Shown: positions 43,201 through 52,600 of the stretch, piece by piece
Layout of the letters: every line of letters starts with the position of its first letter
Numbering within the stretch: position 1 is the stretch's first letter
Assembly (NCBI GenBank): GCA_934155645.1
Contig: CAKPHC010000005.1
Span: forward strand, 75,819 to 139,818
Reading direction: 5' to 3'
Origin: an uncultured Bacilli bacterium
GTDB taxonomy: Bacteria; Bacillota_I; Bacilli_A; RF39; UBA660
DNA: 64,000 nt
Program-made: the position numbers and the translations under genes
Notes under the pieces: model-generated
Told to the model about the DNA's origin: nothing
Databases searched by the model: none
Seen by the model: only the letters and a program-made list of their open reading frames with translations

Positions 43201-43886
43201 CTAAGACAAGTGATATTGCTGAAATGATGGAAGAAGCTAAACTTGCACCAGATGGAAAAACAGTTTTATATGATGGTAGAACAGGTACACCATTTGATAA
43301 CAGAATATCTGTTGGTGTTATGTACATGATAAAACTACATCACATGGTTGATGATAAATTACATGCACGTAGTACTGGTCCATATTCATTAGTAACTCAA
43401 CAACCTCTTGGTGGTAAGGCACAATTTGGTGGACAGAGATTTGGTGAAATGGAAGTTTGGGCATTATATGCATATGGTGCTGCACATACTCTACAAGAAA
43501 TTCTAACTGTTAAATCAGACGATGTTATCGGACGTGTTAAAGTATATGAAGCAATCGTTAAAGGACAAGAAATTAATCAAGCAGGAGTTCCAGAAAGCTT
43601 TAGAGTATTGATGAAAGAATTCCAAGCTTTAGGATTAGATATCAGTATCATCAATGATAAACATGAAGAATTACAATTAAAAGAAATCGAAGAAGAAGAA
43701 TATAAAGAAGATTTCGTTGGAAATGTTGAAGATATAGAATTACCTATTCCAACACATGAAGATGAATCAAAGGATTATGATGAAGAGTCTTTAGATGACG
43801 AAGATGAGGACTTTGACGAAGAATTCGACGATAGTGAATTTGATGATACCTTTGAAGATGATTTTATGGAAGGAGATGAAGAGTAA
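40269..43886 (+). CDS. rpoB: RNA polymerase subunit beta
   Basis: The 1205-residue core subunit starts with GTG after GGGGTG. It shows the rifampicin-region sequence SSQLSQFMDQTNPIAELTNK followed by RRLSALGPGG, then GDKMAGRHGNKGV, and ends in a very acidic tail (about 1150-1205). Residue N476, codon 41694-41696, aligns with E. coli H526. Asn at this position is the variant linked to natural rifampicin resistance in Spiroplasma and Mycoplasma. The stop overlaps the rpoC start by one base. Confidence 0.98.
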   Translation: MAYKIINCGNHRQRRSFSRIKNTYELKDLLEIQKKSYQWFVETGIKEVFDDLFPVENFSGTLSLEFGDYHFDEPRYSIKQSKDRETTYAAPLKVEVRLFNHETGEVKEQEIFLGDMPLMTDSGTFVINGAERVIVSQLVRSPSVYFNKEIDKSGRPSITSQIIPTRGTWLEFETDARDVLYVRIDRTRKVPLTTLLRAFGLSSDEDILKLFGKDEYLENTLAKDSTRNTDEALIEIYEKLRPGEPATLDSSKNQIITRFFDEFRYDLARVGRYKFNRKLNVLDRVLNQTIAEDIKVNGEVVVAKDTLVTKEVLDTLKPIFADGYNVTSAKINEDLDNLDKIQTVKIYNPSNKKEVITLIGNDQTLEVKRLTISDLYASVSYYLNLLKGIGQFDEIDHLGNRRIRQVGELLQNQFRIGVSRMERVIRERMTTQEMEEVTPKTLINIRPITAAMKEFFGSSQLSQFMDQTNPIAELTNKRRLSALGPGGLSRDRAGMEVRDVNASHYGRICPIESPEGQNIGLITSLASYAKVDDYGFIMTPYRKVKDKVLTDEVDYLTADEEQDVIISLATVTIDDNNMMIDEQVPARFRGENILVKPEQVDYVDVSPQQVVAITTSCIPFLEHDDATRALMGANMQRQSVPLLRSEAPLVGTGVEYVAAKDSGAVVVAKADGIVDYVDARKIVVKNKGGKDEYHLANFELSNAGTCQHHRPIVKVGDTIKAGEVIADGPSTDQGELALGKNVLVAFMTFNGYNYEDAVILNERLVKDDVYTGLHLEDYEMQCRETKLGPEEITRDIPNVSEEARKNLDENGIVIVGTEVKEGDILVGKVTPKGMAELTSEEKLLHAIFGEKTREVRDTSLRVPHGGDGIVHDVKIFSRKDNDELPAGVSKVIRVYIVQKRKIQVGDKMAGRHGNKGVISLILPEEDMPYLPDGRTIDIMLNPQGVPSRMNLGQILELHLGMAAKELNVHVATPVFDGAKTSDIAEMMEEAKLAPDGKTVLYDGRTGTPFDNRISVGVMYMIKLHHMVDDKLHARSTGPYSLVTQQPLGGKAQFGGQRFGEMEVWALYAYGAAHTLQEILTVKSDDVIGRVKVYEAIVKGQEINQAGVPESFRVLMKEFQALGLDISIINDKHEELQLKEIEEEEYKEDFVGNVEDIELPIPTHEDESKDYDEESLDDEDEDFDEEFDDSEFDDTFEDDFMEGDEE

Positions 43887-46800
43887 TGATAGAAGTAAAT
43901 AAATTTGAAGCCTTAAAGATAGGTATTGCATCTCCAGATAAAATACGTGAATGGTCATATGGTGAAGTAAAAAAGCCAGAAACTATTAACTATAGAACAC
44001 TACGTCCAGAACGTGATGGATTGTTCTGCGAAAAAATCTTTGGACCAACTAAAGATTTTGAGTGTGCTTGTGGAAAGTACAAAAGAGTAAGATATAAAAA
44101 TATTGTTTGTGATAGATGTGGAGTAGAAGTAACTCGTAGTAAAGTAAGACGTGAAAGAATGGGACATATTGAGTTAGCTTCTCCAGTGTCACATATTTGG
44201 TTCTTTAAAGGTGTTCCATCTCGTATGGGATTAGTACTAGATATGTCACCAAGAGATCTTGAAGAAGTATTATACTTTGTTAGTTATGTAGTAATTGATA
44301 AAGGTATTGCTCCTTTAGAAAATAAACAAACATTATCTGAAAAAGAATATCGTCAATACTATGAAAAATATGGTAATGGTTTCCGTGTAGGCATGGGTGC
44401 TGAAGCAATTAAGGAATTATTACAAAAAGTAGATATTGAAAAAGAATTAGAAGAAATTACAAAAGAATTAGAGGGAGCTCAAGGACAAAAGAGAACGAGA
44501 TTGTTAAAACGTATTGATGTTCTTGATGCATTCCATAAATCTGGTAACCGTCCAGAATGGATGATTCTAGATTGTATTCCAGTTATACCTCCAGAATTAA
44601 GACCAATGATTCAATTGGATGGTGGTAGATTTGCAACAAGTGATTTAAATGATTTATATCGTCGTGTTATTAACCGTAATAATCGTTTAAAGAAATTAAT
44701 AGATTTAAAAGCTCCAGGTATCATTATTCAAAACGAAAAACGTATGTTACAAGAGGCAGTTGACGCTCTATTTGACAACGGAAGACGTGGAAGAAGTGTT
44801 ACTGGTGCAGGAAATCGTCCTTTGAAATCACTTTCTAGTATGTTAAAAGGTAAACAAGGTCGTTTCCGTCAAAACTTATTAGGAAAACGTGTCGACTATT
44901 CAGGACGTTCAGTTATCGTTGTTGGTCCATCATTAAAGATGTATCAATGTGGTATTCCTAAAGAAATGGCTATTGAGTTATTTAAACCACATGTAATTCA
45001 TGGTTTAGTTTCGCGTGATATAGCTCATAATATTAAAGCTGCAAAACGTTTAATTGAAAATAGAGACCCACAAATTTGGGATGTAGTTGAAGATGTTATA
45101 AAAGAACATCCAGTTATGTTAAACCGTGCACCTACACTACATAGATTAGGTATTCAAGCATTCGAACCAGTATTAATTGGTGGTAAAGCTATCCGTCTTC
45201 ACCCATTAGTATGTCCAGCATTCAACGCTGACTTCGATGGTGACCAGATGGCTGTTCACGTACCATTATCAGAAGAAGCTCAAGCTGAAGCAAGACTTCT
45301 TATGTTAGGTGCTAACAATATCTTATCTCCAAAAAGTGGTGACCCAATCGTTACTCCATCTCAAGACATGGTATTAGGTAACTATTATCTAACTATGGAA
45401 AAAGCTGGAGAAGATGGCGAAGGTCGTGTATTTAAAGATTCTAACGAAGCATTAATGGCATATGAAAGACGTGAATTAACACTTCATACAAGAATTGCTT
45501 TACCAGTAGATTCATTTAAACACAAATTATTTACTGAAGGTCAAAAAGGTAAATATTTAGTAACTACTGTAGGTAAGTTAAAATTTAATGAAATATTACC
45601 AGATTCATTTGCATATTTAAATGAACCAACATTAGATAATATTCAAGGTATTACTCCAAATAAATACTTTATTGAAAAAGGACAAAATATTCCTGAAGTA
45701 ATTAAAGGAATGGAATTAGTAAAACCTTTCCCTAAAGGAACACTAGAAAATATTATTGCTCAAGTATTCAAACGTTATAAAACTACTGAAACTTCTATAA
45801 TGTTGGATAAATTAAAAGATTTAGGATTTAAATATTCAACAATTGCAGGTATTACTATTTCAATTAGTGACGTTGTTACTAGTGATAAGAAAAATGAAAT
45901 TATAGCAGAAGCTAAAAAAGTAGTTGATAAAATAAATAAACAATACCAACGTGGTTTAATTACTGACGATGAAAGATTCCAAAAAGTAATTGCTACATGG
46001 GATGACGCTAAAGGACAAGTTCAAAAAGAGCTATCTGAAAAAGCAAATAAATATGTTGATAACCCAATCTTCATGATGATGCACTCAAAAGCGCGTGGTT
46101 CAATTTCTAACTTTACACAAATCGCTGGTATGCGTGGTATCATGTCAAAACCAGATGGTACTCCAGTTGAAATTCCTATTACATCTAACTTTAGAGAAGG
46201 TTTATCGGTTGCTGAATTCTTCTTATCAACACATGGTGCACGTAAAGGTAGTGCCGATACAGCTCTTAAAACTGCTGACTCTGGATACTTAACTAGACGT
46301 TTAGTTGATGTATCTCAAGATATTATCGTAAGAGAAGCAGATTGTGGAACTGAAAATGGTGTAGTTGTACGTGAATTTGTTAACGATAAGACAGGCGAAG
46401 TAATTGAAAAACTATATGACCGTATTGTTGGTAGATATACAAACAAGAAAGTTATTAATCCAGAAACTAAAGAAGTTATTGCTGATAAATTAGAATACAT
46501 TACTGAAGCAATTGCTGATAAGATAATTAAAGCTGGAATTAAAGAAGTAGAAATAAGAACAACATTGACTTGTGATACAGTTAATGGTGTATGTCAAAAA
46601 TGTTATGGACGTAACCTTGCTACAGGTAATATTGTAGAGGTCGGTGAAGCTGTTGGTATCATGGCTGCTCAATCAATCGGTGAACCAGGTACACAGTTAA
46701 CAATGAGAACATTCCATACTGGTGGTGTTGCTGGTGGAGAAGATATTACTCAAGGTTTACCACGTATTCAAGAATTATTTGAAGCAAGAATTCCAAAAGG

Positions 46801-47518
46801 AAAATCTACAATTGCTGAAATTAATGGTCAAGTATCAAAAATTGAAGAGGACCATGGTAAATTTAGAATTAGCGTTACAAACAAACTTGAAACTAAGGAG
46901 CATGTATCAAATTATGGAGCTAAACTTCGTGTAGCATTAAATGATACAGTTGTTGCTGGGGATAAATTAACAGAAGGTGCTATTAGTCCAAAAGAATTAT
47001 TAGCAGTAACTGACCCACTTACAACTCAAGAATATATCTTGAAAGAAGTTCAAGGTGTATATCGTAGCCAAGGTGTTGATATATCTGATAAACACGTAGA
47101 AATTATTGCTAAACGTATGATTTCTAAGATAAGAATCGTAGAGTCAGGTGACACTAAATTCTTACCAGGAGCTCTTGTAAATTATAGACAATTTACGGAT
47201 GGTAACAAAGAAGTAATCATTAATGGTAAACGTCCTGCTACAGGTAAACCAATCTTACTTGGTATTACTAAAGCATCACTAGAAACTGATTCATTCTTAT
47301 CTGCTGCATCATTCCAAGAAACAACAAGAATTCTTACAGATGCTGCAATAAGAGGAAAAGTTGATACATTACAAGGATTAAAAGAAAACGTTATCATTGG
47401 TAAATTAATTCCTGCTGGTACAGGTGCTAGACAATATAAAAACGTTGAATATGAATTAGCATCTCAATTTATTGATGAAGAACCAATAGATAAACTAGAA
47501 GATGAATTAATGGAATAA
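43886..47518 (+). CDS. rpoC: RNA polymerase subunit beta'
   Basis: The 1210-residue core subunit has the N-terminal zinc ribbon (CACGKYKRVRYKNIVCDRC), the catalytic FNADFDGDQMAVHVPLS with the three magnesium-binding Asp, the bridge/trigger region (TRRLVDVSQD, GEPGTQLTMRTFHTGGVAG) and the second zinc site (CDTVNGVCQKC). It is fused in overlap to rpoB (TAATG) and closed by a strong terminator. Confidence 0.98.
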   Translation: MIEVNKFEALKIGIASPDKIREWSYGEVKKPETINYRTLRPERDGLFCEKIFGPTKDFECACGKYKRVRYKNIVCDRCGVEVTRSKVRRERMGHIELASPVSHIWFFKGVPSRMGLVLDMSPRDLEEVLYFVSYVVIDKGIAPLENKQTLSEKEYRQYYEKYGNGFRVGMGAEAIKELLQKVDIEKELEEITKELEGAQGQKRTRLLKRIDVLDAFHKSGNRPEWMILDCIPVIPPELRPMIQLDGGRFATSDLNDLYRRVINRNNRLKKLIDLKAPGIIIQNEKRMLQEAVDALFDNGRRGRSVTGAGNRPLKSLSSMLKGKQGRFRQNLLGKRVDYSGRSVIVVGPSLKMYQCGIPKEMAIELFKPHVIHGLVSRDIAHNIKAAKRLIENRDPQIWDVVEDVIKEHPVMLNRAPTLHRLGIQAFEPVLIGGKAIRLHPLVCPAFNADFDGDQMAVHVPLSEEAQAEARLLMLGANNILSPKSGDPIVTPSQDMVLGNYYLTMEKAGEDGEGRVFKDSNEALMAYERRELTLHTRIALPVDSFKHKLFTEGQKGKYLVTTVGKLKFNEILPDSFAYLNEPTLDNIQGITPNKYFIEKGQNIPEVIKGMELVKPFPKGTLENIIAQVFKRYKTTETSIMLDKLKDLGFKYSTIAGITISISDVVTSDKKNEIIAEAKKVVDKINKQYQRGLITDDERFQKVIATWDDAKGQVQKELSEKANKYVDNPIFMMMHSKARGSISNFTQIAGMRGIMSKPDGTPVEIPITSNFREGLSVAEFFLSTHGARKGSADTALKTADSGYLTRRLVDVSQDIIVREADCGTENGVVVREFVNDKTGEVIEKLYDRIVGRYTNKKVINPETKEVIADKLEYITEAIADKIIKAGIKEVEIRTTLTCDTVNGVCQKCYGRNLATGNIVEVGEAVGIMAAQSIGEPGTQLTMRTFHTGGVAGGEDITQGLPRIQELFEARIPKGKSTIAEINGQVSKIEEDHGKFRISVTNKLETKEHVSNYGAKLRVALNDTVVAGDKLTEGAISPKELLAVTDPLTTQEYILKEVQGVYRSQGVDISDKHVEIIAKRMISKIRIVESGDTKFLPGALVNYRQFTDGNKEVIINGKRPATGKPILLGITKASLETDSFLSAASFQETTRILTDAAIRGKVDTLQGLKENVIIGKLIPAGTGARQYKNVEYELASQFIDEEPIDKLEDELME

Positions 47519-47520
47519 TA

Positions 47521-47545
47521 AAAGGACCTTGCCGGTCCTTTTTTC
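47521..47545 (+). terminator. Terminator after rpoC
   Basis: AAAGGACC-TTGCC-GGTCCTTT plus T residues, directly behind the stop. Confidence 0.9.
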
Positions 47546-47546
47546 G

Positions 47547-47575
47547 TTGTAAAAAAGTAATAAATGTAATAAAAT
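47547..47575 (+). promoter_or_regulatory. Candidate promoter of the mini pilin-like gene
   Basis: TTGTAA (47547-47552) and TAAAAT (47570-47575) are spaced by 17 bases, just before the small gene. Both hexamers are weak matches. Confidence 0.35.
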
Positions 47576-47593
47576 ATTATTGGTGAATATAAT

Positions 47594-47725
47594 ATGTTTA
47601 AATTAAATAATAAAGGCTGGGGATTAGGAGAAATGATTGGATTTTTAATAATATTATTTCTTGCATTACTAGTTGTATCATTTCTAGCTCATAAATATGG
47701 CAACATTTTAACGATTATTATATAA
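47594..47725 (+). CDS. 43-residue protein with type IV prepilin-like N-terminus
   Basis: ATG at 47594 is preceded by GGTGA seven bases upstream. The product is 43 residues. It begins MFKLNNKG and continues WGLGEMIGFLIILFLALLVV, a hydrophobic helix, then ends after HKYGNILTIII. A basic leader ending in Gly, with Glu at position +5 after it and then an uninterrupted hydrophobic helix, is the class III (type IV prepilin) signal layout of ComGC-like proteins. Almost no globular part follows the helix, so it would be a minimal pilin or merely a small membrane protein. No pilus assembly genes are in the window. It lies between the rpoC terminator and a shared terminator with mscL. Confidence 0.5.
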   Translation: MFKLNNKGWGLGEMIGFLIILFLALLVVSFLAHKYGNILTIII

Positions 47726-47728
47726 ATA

Positions 47729-47757
47729 AAAGAGTTCTACTTTGAACTCTTTTTTTG
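47729..47757. terminator. Convergent terminator between the mini-gene and mscL
   Basis: AAAGAGTTC-TACTTT-GAACTCTTT followed by T residues on the plus strand. The A-rich left side gives a weaker T tract on the minus strand, and the stem overlaps the last codon and stop of mscL. Confidence 0.75.
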
Positions 47758-48180
47758 GTCTTTCTTTAATAAATCTCTTATTTCTTCCAGTAATATAACT
47801 TCGTCACTTTTTTTAGGAGGTTCGCTCTTTTTTTCTTCATGTTTTTTAACAAATAGTTTATTTATAAATTTGATGAAGACAAATATACAAAAAGCAATAA
47901 TTAGAAAGTCAATTACATTTTGAATGAAGGCACCATATGCTACATTAGCATCACCTATTTTAATAGATAAATTTGATAAATCTTTACCACCTATTATAAT
48001 TCCAATAAGTGGTGTAATTATATCGTTTACTAGTGATGAAACTATTTTACTAAACGCACCACCAACTACAACACCAACAGCTAGGTCTAAAACATTACCT
48101 CTTGCAATAAATGTTTTGAATTCATTGAAAAACTTATTAACCTCTTTTTTCTTGTCATTGATTTTAACTTTTTCCATCAT
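47737..48180 (-). CDS. mscL: Large-conductance mechanosensitive channel
   Basis: This 147-residue inner-membrane protein opens under membrane tension to release solutes on hypo-osmotic shock. It shows KTFIARGNVLDLAVGVVVGGAF-KIVSSLVNDIITP (helix 1 and the pore constriction), a second helix (DFLIIAFCIFVFIKFINK) and a charged C-terminal helix (LLEEIRDLL). GAGGTG precedes two adjacent ATG codons, and the outer one is used here. It has its own extended -10 promoter. Confidence 0.95.
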   Translation of the reverse strand: MMEKVKINDKKKEVNKFFNEFKTFIARGNVLDLAVGVVVGGAFSKIVSSLVNDIITPLIGIIIGGKDLSNLSIKIGDANVAYGAFIQNVIDFLIIAFCIFVFIKFINKLFVKKHEEKKSEPPKKSDEVILLEEIRDLLKKDQKKSSK

Positions 48181-48197
48181 ATAAACACCTCATAATC

Positions 48198-48206
48198 ATT
48201 ATAACA
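48198..48206 (-). promoter_or_regulatory. Extended -10 promoter of mscL
   Basis: The minus strand reads TGTTATAAT, about 18 bases before the mscL start. Confidence 0.5.
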
Positions 48207-48227
48207 TCATTAATAATTTATAGAAAT

Positions 48228-49493
48228 TTATTTTTTTGCATTTGTATATATTGTTTTAGTAACAACACTACTATTTTTACGTTTGAATTCTTTGTTTAAA
48301 TAATTGTAATAAGCACCAGGAGTAATGATACCATTAATCTTTAATAAATCACTACCAGTAGCACCTAATACATTATCTACTAGCTTAACGCAGTTAGTTG
48401 AAAACAAGAAATATGTTTTCCATTTGCCTTTGCTAAATTTATAAAATTTTGCATTAGTATGTCTATATAGCACACTAGCGTAATCTATAAATTTCTGTGA
48501 ACTATCCAATTCTTGCTGACATTTCCATCGATAAGCATATTCTTGAACTTTTTCAAGTTCTTTTTTTATTCGTTCCTTTTGATAAGGAGTTAGTGATATA
48601 CCAAAAGAAAAAATAGTTTTTTTGGAATGGACAGTACAAAATTTTAAATATTTACTTTTTCCTTTGATTGTAAAAAACGTACCATCGCCTAAAGCATCAA
48701 ATAATCTTTTAGAAGATTCATCGTAGCAGCCATAAGAATAAACTGTATTATCAAAGCATAAATCAGCATGACCTATTTTACCAACAGCAGTATTTTTTAC
48801 ATGTATAAATATTTCCAAGTCTACTTTACCACTTGTATTTTTATTATTGATGTGAACTGGGGTAACATATTTTTCTAATAAATTATTAATTCTAGTATAA
48901 ACTCCATAAGGAATAAGTGCAGAAACAAAGATAGGTAACGTAATTCTGAATCTTCTTTTCTTTTTAGAAAAGAAATTAGGAAATAAATCTTTAATCAAAT
49001 CATAAAGATAGGTAAAACCAAATAATATTAAATATATACCTAAGATAATAGTTAATGTTTTTATATTACTACTAGGATTTAATATCATTATAAGACTAAA
49101 TATAAAATCCACTATACCTGCTAATAGTGTTGGATGGTATCCTTTTACTTTTTCCTCTTTATAAATAATATAAGATAGTAATTTAATAATTCCGTTGATT
49201 AACATATAAAATCCAAAGATAACTGGGAACATTCCTAGAAATGTATTAGGTTTAACGAAAAAGAATATTCCTATTAACAATGTGGTTAACGATATAAATA
49301 TGTTATTTTTTTTCTTTGTTTTAATTATGTTAAAAACAAGTGATACTAATCCTAAGATACTTATTAAAAGTGATACAACAAGATGAAAAATATCTGCCGA
49401 TTCAGTTGGTAAAGCAATTATTGTTATTCCAACGCCTATAAATAAAAATGTATTGATTAACAGGGAAATCCTAGACATGTATTTCTCTTTCAT
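48228..49493 (-). CDS. DUF308-like membrane domain fused to a permuted papain-fold-like domain
   Basis: The 421-residue protein is preceded by GAGGTG. The N-terminal half (about 1-175) has six hydrophobic helices with the repeated pattern LLIGIFFFVKPNTFLGMFPVI and ILGIYLILFGFTYL, typical of HdeD/DUF308 membrane proteins. After a basic stretch (KKKRRFR) and one more helix, the C-terminal half (about 210-400) is soluble. It contains GHADLCFDNTVYSYG and, later, FLFSTNCVKLVDNVLG. A His motif preceding a Cys in an NC context is the catalytic order of circularly permuted NlpC/P60 proteins (YiiX, DUF4105, LRAT-like), which act as amidases, peptidases or acyltransferases. The activity is inferred only. 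It is divergent from the glucan synthase gene. Confidence 0.55.
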   Translation of the reverse strand: MKEKYMSRISLLINTFLFIGVGITIIALPTESADIFHLVVSLLISILGLVSLVFNIIKTKKKNNIFISLTTLLIGIFFFVKPNTFLGMFPVIFGFYMLINGIIKLLSYIIYKEEKVKGYHPTLLAGIVDFIFSLIMILNPSSNIKTLTIILGIYLILFGFTYLYDLIKDLFPNFFSKKKRRFRITLPIFVSALIPYGVYTRINNLLEKYVTPVHINNKNTSGKVDLEIFIHVKNTAVGKIGHADLCFDNTVYSYGCYDESSKRLFDALGDGTFFTIKGKSKYLKFCTVHSKKTIFSFGISLTPYQKERIKKELEKVQEYAYRWKCQQELDSSQKFIDYASVLYRHTNAKFYKFSKGKWKTYFLFSTNCVKLVDNVLGATGSDLLKINGIITPGAYYNYLNKEFKRKNSSVVTKTIYTNAKK

Positions 49494-49525
49494 CTTTATG
49501 CACCTCTATGTTATTTTAACATAAT

Positions 49526-49531
49526 ATTATA
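49526..49531 (-). promoter_or_regulatory. -10 element of the DUF308/peptidase-like gene
   Basis: TATAAT on the minus strand, about 33 bases before the start. The -35 region is poor. Confidence 0.4.
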
Positions 49532-49572
49532 AAATTTCATAAAAATGATAGAAAAAATGCATATAATGTTCT

Positions 49573-49602
49573 TTGCCAAAAATATTTGTTATATGATATA
49601 AT
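49573..49602 (+). promoter_or_regulatory. Promoter of the glucan synthase operon
   Basis: TTGCCA (49573-49578) and TATAAT (49597-49602) are spaced by 18 bases, with TGA giving an extended -10. A 5' leader of about 45 bases follows. Confidence 0.7.
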
Positions 49603-49653
49603 CAAATTAGAATAATCAGGGGAAGAATTTAATAATAAAAGTAGGGAATAGAT

Positions 49654-52600
49654 ATGAATAAATATAAATTATTTTTAGAAAATTGCAATGTCATAGAAAG
49701 ATATTACAATTATTTGATTTCACTTACAAACAATCATAATTTTGTAGGTTCAACTAATGAGTGGATTATTGATAATTACTATATGGTTGCTGAAATAAAG
49801 GTTAATCTTAAAAAAAATCTAAAAGAAAATAAAAGATTAAAAGAAGTAATAAATCGTTCTGAGAACCAAGTTTATGATTTATTAAACAAAGCATGTTACA
49901 GTAAAAACTTTAATATTAGTTATGAAGATGTACTTAATGAAATTAAAGAATATCAAAACGTTGAGGAAAACTATCTTACTTACAATGAATTAGAAAGTAT
50001 TCCGGTTGCTTTATCTTTTATAATCATTGATAGGCTAGCAACACTTTGTAAGACAAAAAAGGAAAGTCAAACTGAAAAACAAAAGATAAGAGAATTGGTT
50101 AAATCATTGGGTGATAAAATTCATAATGGTGAAGTAATTAACTTAAGTGATTACATAACCTTTGATAAAGAAATAGGTGAGCATCCAGAAATTATAGAAC
50201 AACTGAATGATAGTTTAACTGAACTAGGAACCTCTTCAAATGAACTTTTTATTCAATTGGATAAGATGCTAGAAGAATACGATTTAAATTTGAAGGATTT
50301 AATAAATAAAGAACATATCGACAGTATTAAAAATAATATATTGATTGCAAACCTTTTTAATACACTTAGAACAATTTTAAAAATAGATGTTATTGATATA
50401 TTTGATAAATTAAGTAAAACTGAAAAAGTCCTTAAACAAGATTCATACTATAAAAGCATGACTAGCGAAACTAAAGGATTATATCGTAATTTAATTACTA
50501 AGAATTCTAAACATACAACTGAATACAAATATGCATGTTCTTTATTAGAAAAAAGCAGTATTAATGATACACATATTGGTTTTTACTTAATGAAACGATG
50601 TAATTATTCACTAAGAAGTAAACTATATATCATTTTCATTATAATATTTACATTGATAATCAGTGGATTACTATCACTAATCACACTAGATTACTGGTGG
50701 TTGTCGTTTATTTTATTATTAGTTCCAATAAGTGAAGTGGTAATACAATTATTAAACAAAATATTATTAAAAGTGTATCCCTGTCAACCATTACCAAAGA
50801 TTGATTTTTCAAAAGGTATAGATAAGAATAATGCGACGATGGTTGTTATTCCTACAATCGTAAAAGATAAAGCCAAAATAGATAATATGTTTCAATTATT
50901 AGAAAAATATTATCTAGCTAATAAATCAAATAATTTATATTTTACTTTATTAGGAGATTGTTCTGAATCTACAACTGAGAAAACAGCATTTGATGAAGAA
51001 ATATCAAATTATGGAATTAAAAAATCAGAAGAATTAAATGACAAGTATAACGCTAAACTTTTCTCTTTTGTTTACAGACGTCGAGTATTTAATCCTGGTG
51101 AAAATAAATTTTTAGGATATGAACGAAAAAGAGGAGCATTAATCCATTTCAACAAACTATTATTAGGTGAACTATCACTTAGTGAATATGAAAAATACAT
51201 ATATAAAGAGAATGTATGTGATATTAAAAGTGATATAAAATATGTTATAACAATAGATACCGATACCGAATTAGTCTTAAATACAGCTTTATCACTAGTT
51301 GGTACTATGGCACATCCTTTAAACAAACCAGTTTTAAATGAAAAAGGTACTAAGGTTATTGCCGGTTACGGAATAATTCAACCAAGAGTAAACGTTGATA
51401 TTGAGTCGACAAATAAATCAATATATTCACAATTAATGGCAGGAATAGGAGGATTTGATGTATATTCAACTATTGTTCCTAACTTTTATCAAGATGTATT
51501 TGGTGAAGGAAGTTTTGTTGGTAAAGGAATATATGATTTAAAAATATTTGATACAATACTATCTAATGCCTTTCCAGAAAATTTAATTTTAAGTCATGAC
51601 TTGTTAGAAGGCAATTATTTAAGATGTGGTTATGCATCAGATATTGAAGTAATAGATGATTTCCCATCCGAATTCTTAGTTGAAGCATCACGTCAACATC
51701 GTTGGACCAGGGGAGACGTGCAAATATCTGGTTGGTTAAAAAGAAAAGTAAAAGATAAAAAGGGTAGCAAAGTAAGCAACCCACTAAATTTAATAGAGAA
51801 ATTCAAAATATTTGATAATATTCGTAGAATTATGATAAATCCATGTATGCTTTTATTATTAATATTATCATTTATATGTGGAAGCTCATTTTGGACATTT
51901 ATCACAGTAATGATGATTATATCTTGGCCTATGCTTTTCTATCTTAAAGAATTGTTACATCGCCAAAATAGAAAACTATTTACTTTCAAATACTACAACA
52001 AATTAATGTTTGGTTTCTTTAGTATTTTGTATCGTATTTTAATAACATTTATTACTATTCCGTATTATAGTTATTTATACTTAGATGCATTTATAAGAGC
52101 CAATTATCGTATGCATATAAGTCATAAGAGACTATTGAATTGGTTAACAGCAGAAGATGCTGCTAAGACATTAAAGAAAGATTTGATAAGTTATATTAAA
52201 CAATTTTGGATGAACTATGTTACATCAGCCATTTTAATCATAACTTCCCTTATAGTTAGTCCTAAAACATCGTTTATAGCTCTAATAATATCAATTGGAT
52301 TTGTATCTGCACCTTTTATATTATGGAGCTTTAGCAAGAGAAAAGATATAGTTTTAATAGGTTTAAATGAACGTCAAAATAAAAGAATAAAGGATATGGC
52401 ATATCGTACATGGCTTTACTTTGAAGCATTTTTAAAAGAAGAAAACAATTATTTAATACCAGATAATTATCAATTAAATAGAGAAAATAAAGAAGATACT
52501 AAAACATCACCTACTGACATAGGTATGTCGATTACTTCTGTAATATCAGCAAGTGAACTAAACTTCATTGATGTTAAACATGCCCTATTTCTATTAAACA

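Noticed and set aside
46095..46934. Two plus-strand frames inside rpoC in another phase.
   Set aside because: rpoC is intact and conserved across this region, so these are shadow frames.
47924..48184. An 86-codon plus-strand frame opposite mscL.
   Set aside because: It is the complement of the conserved mscL frame, which explains its composition, and it lacks a ribosome-binding site.
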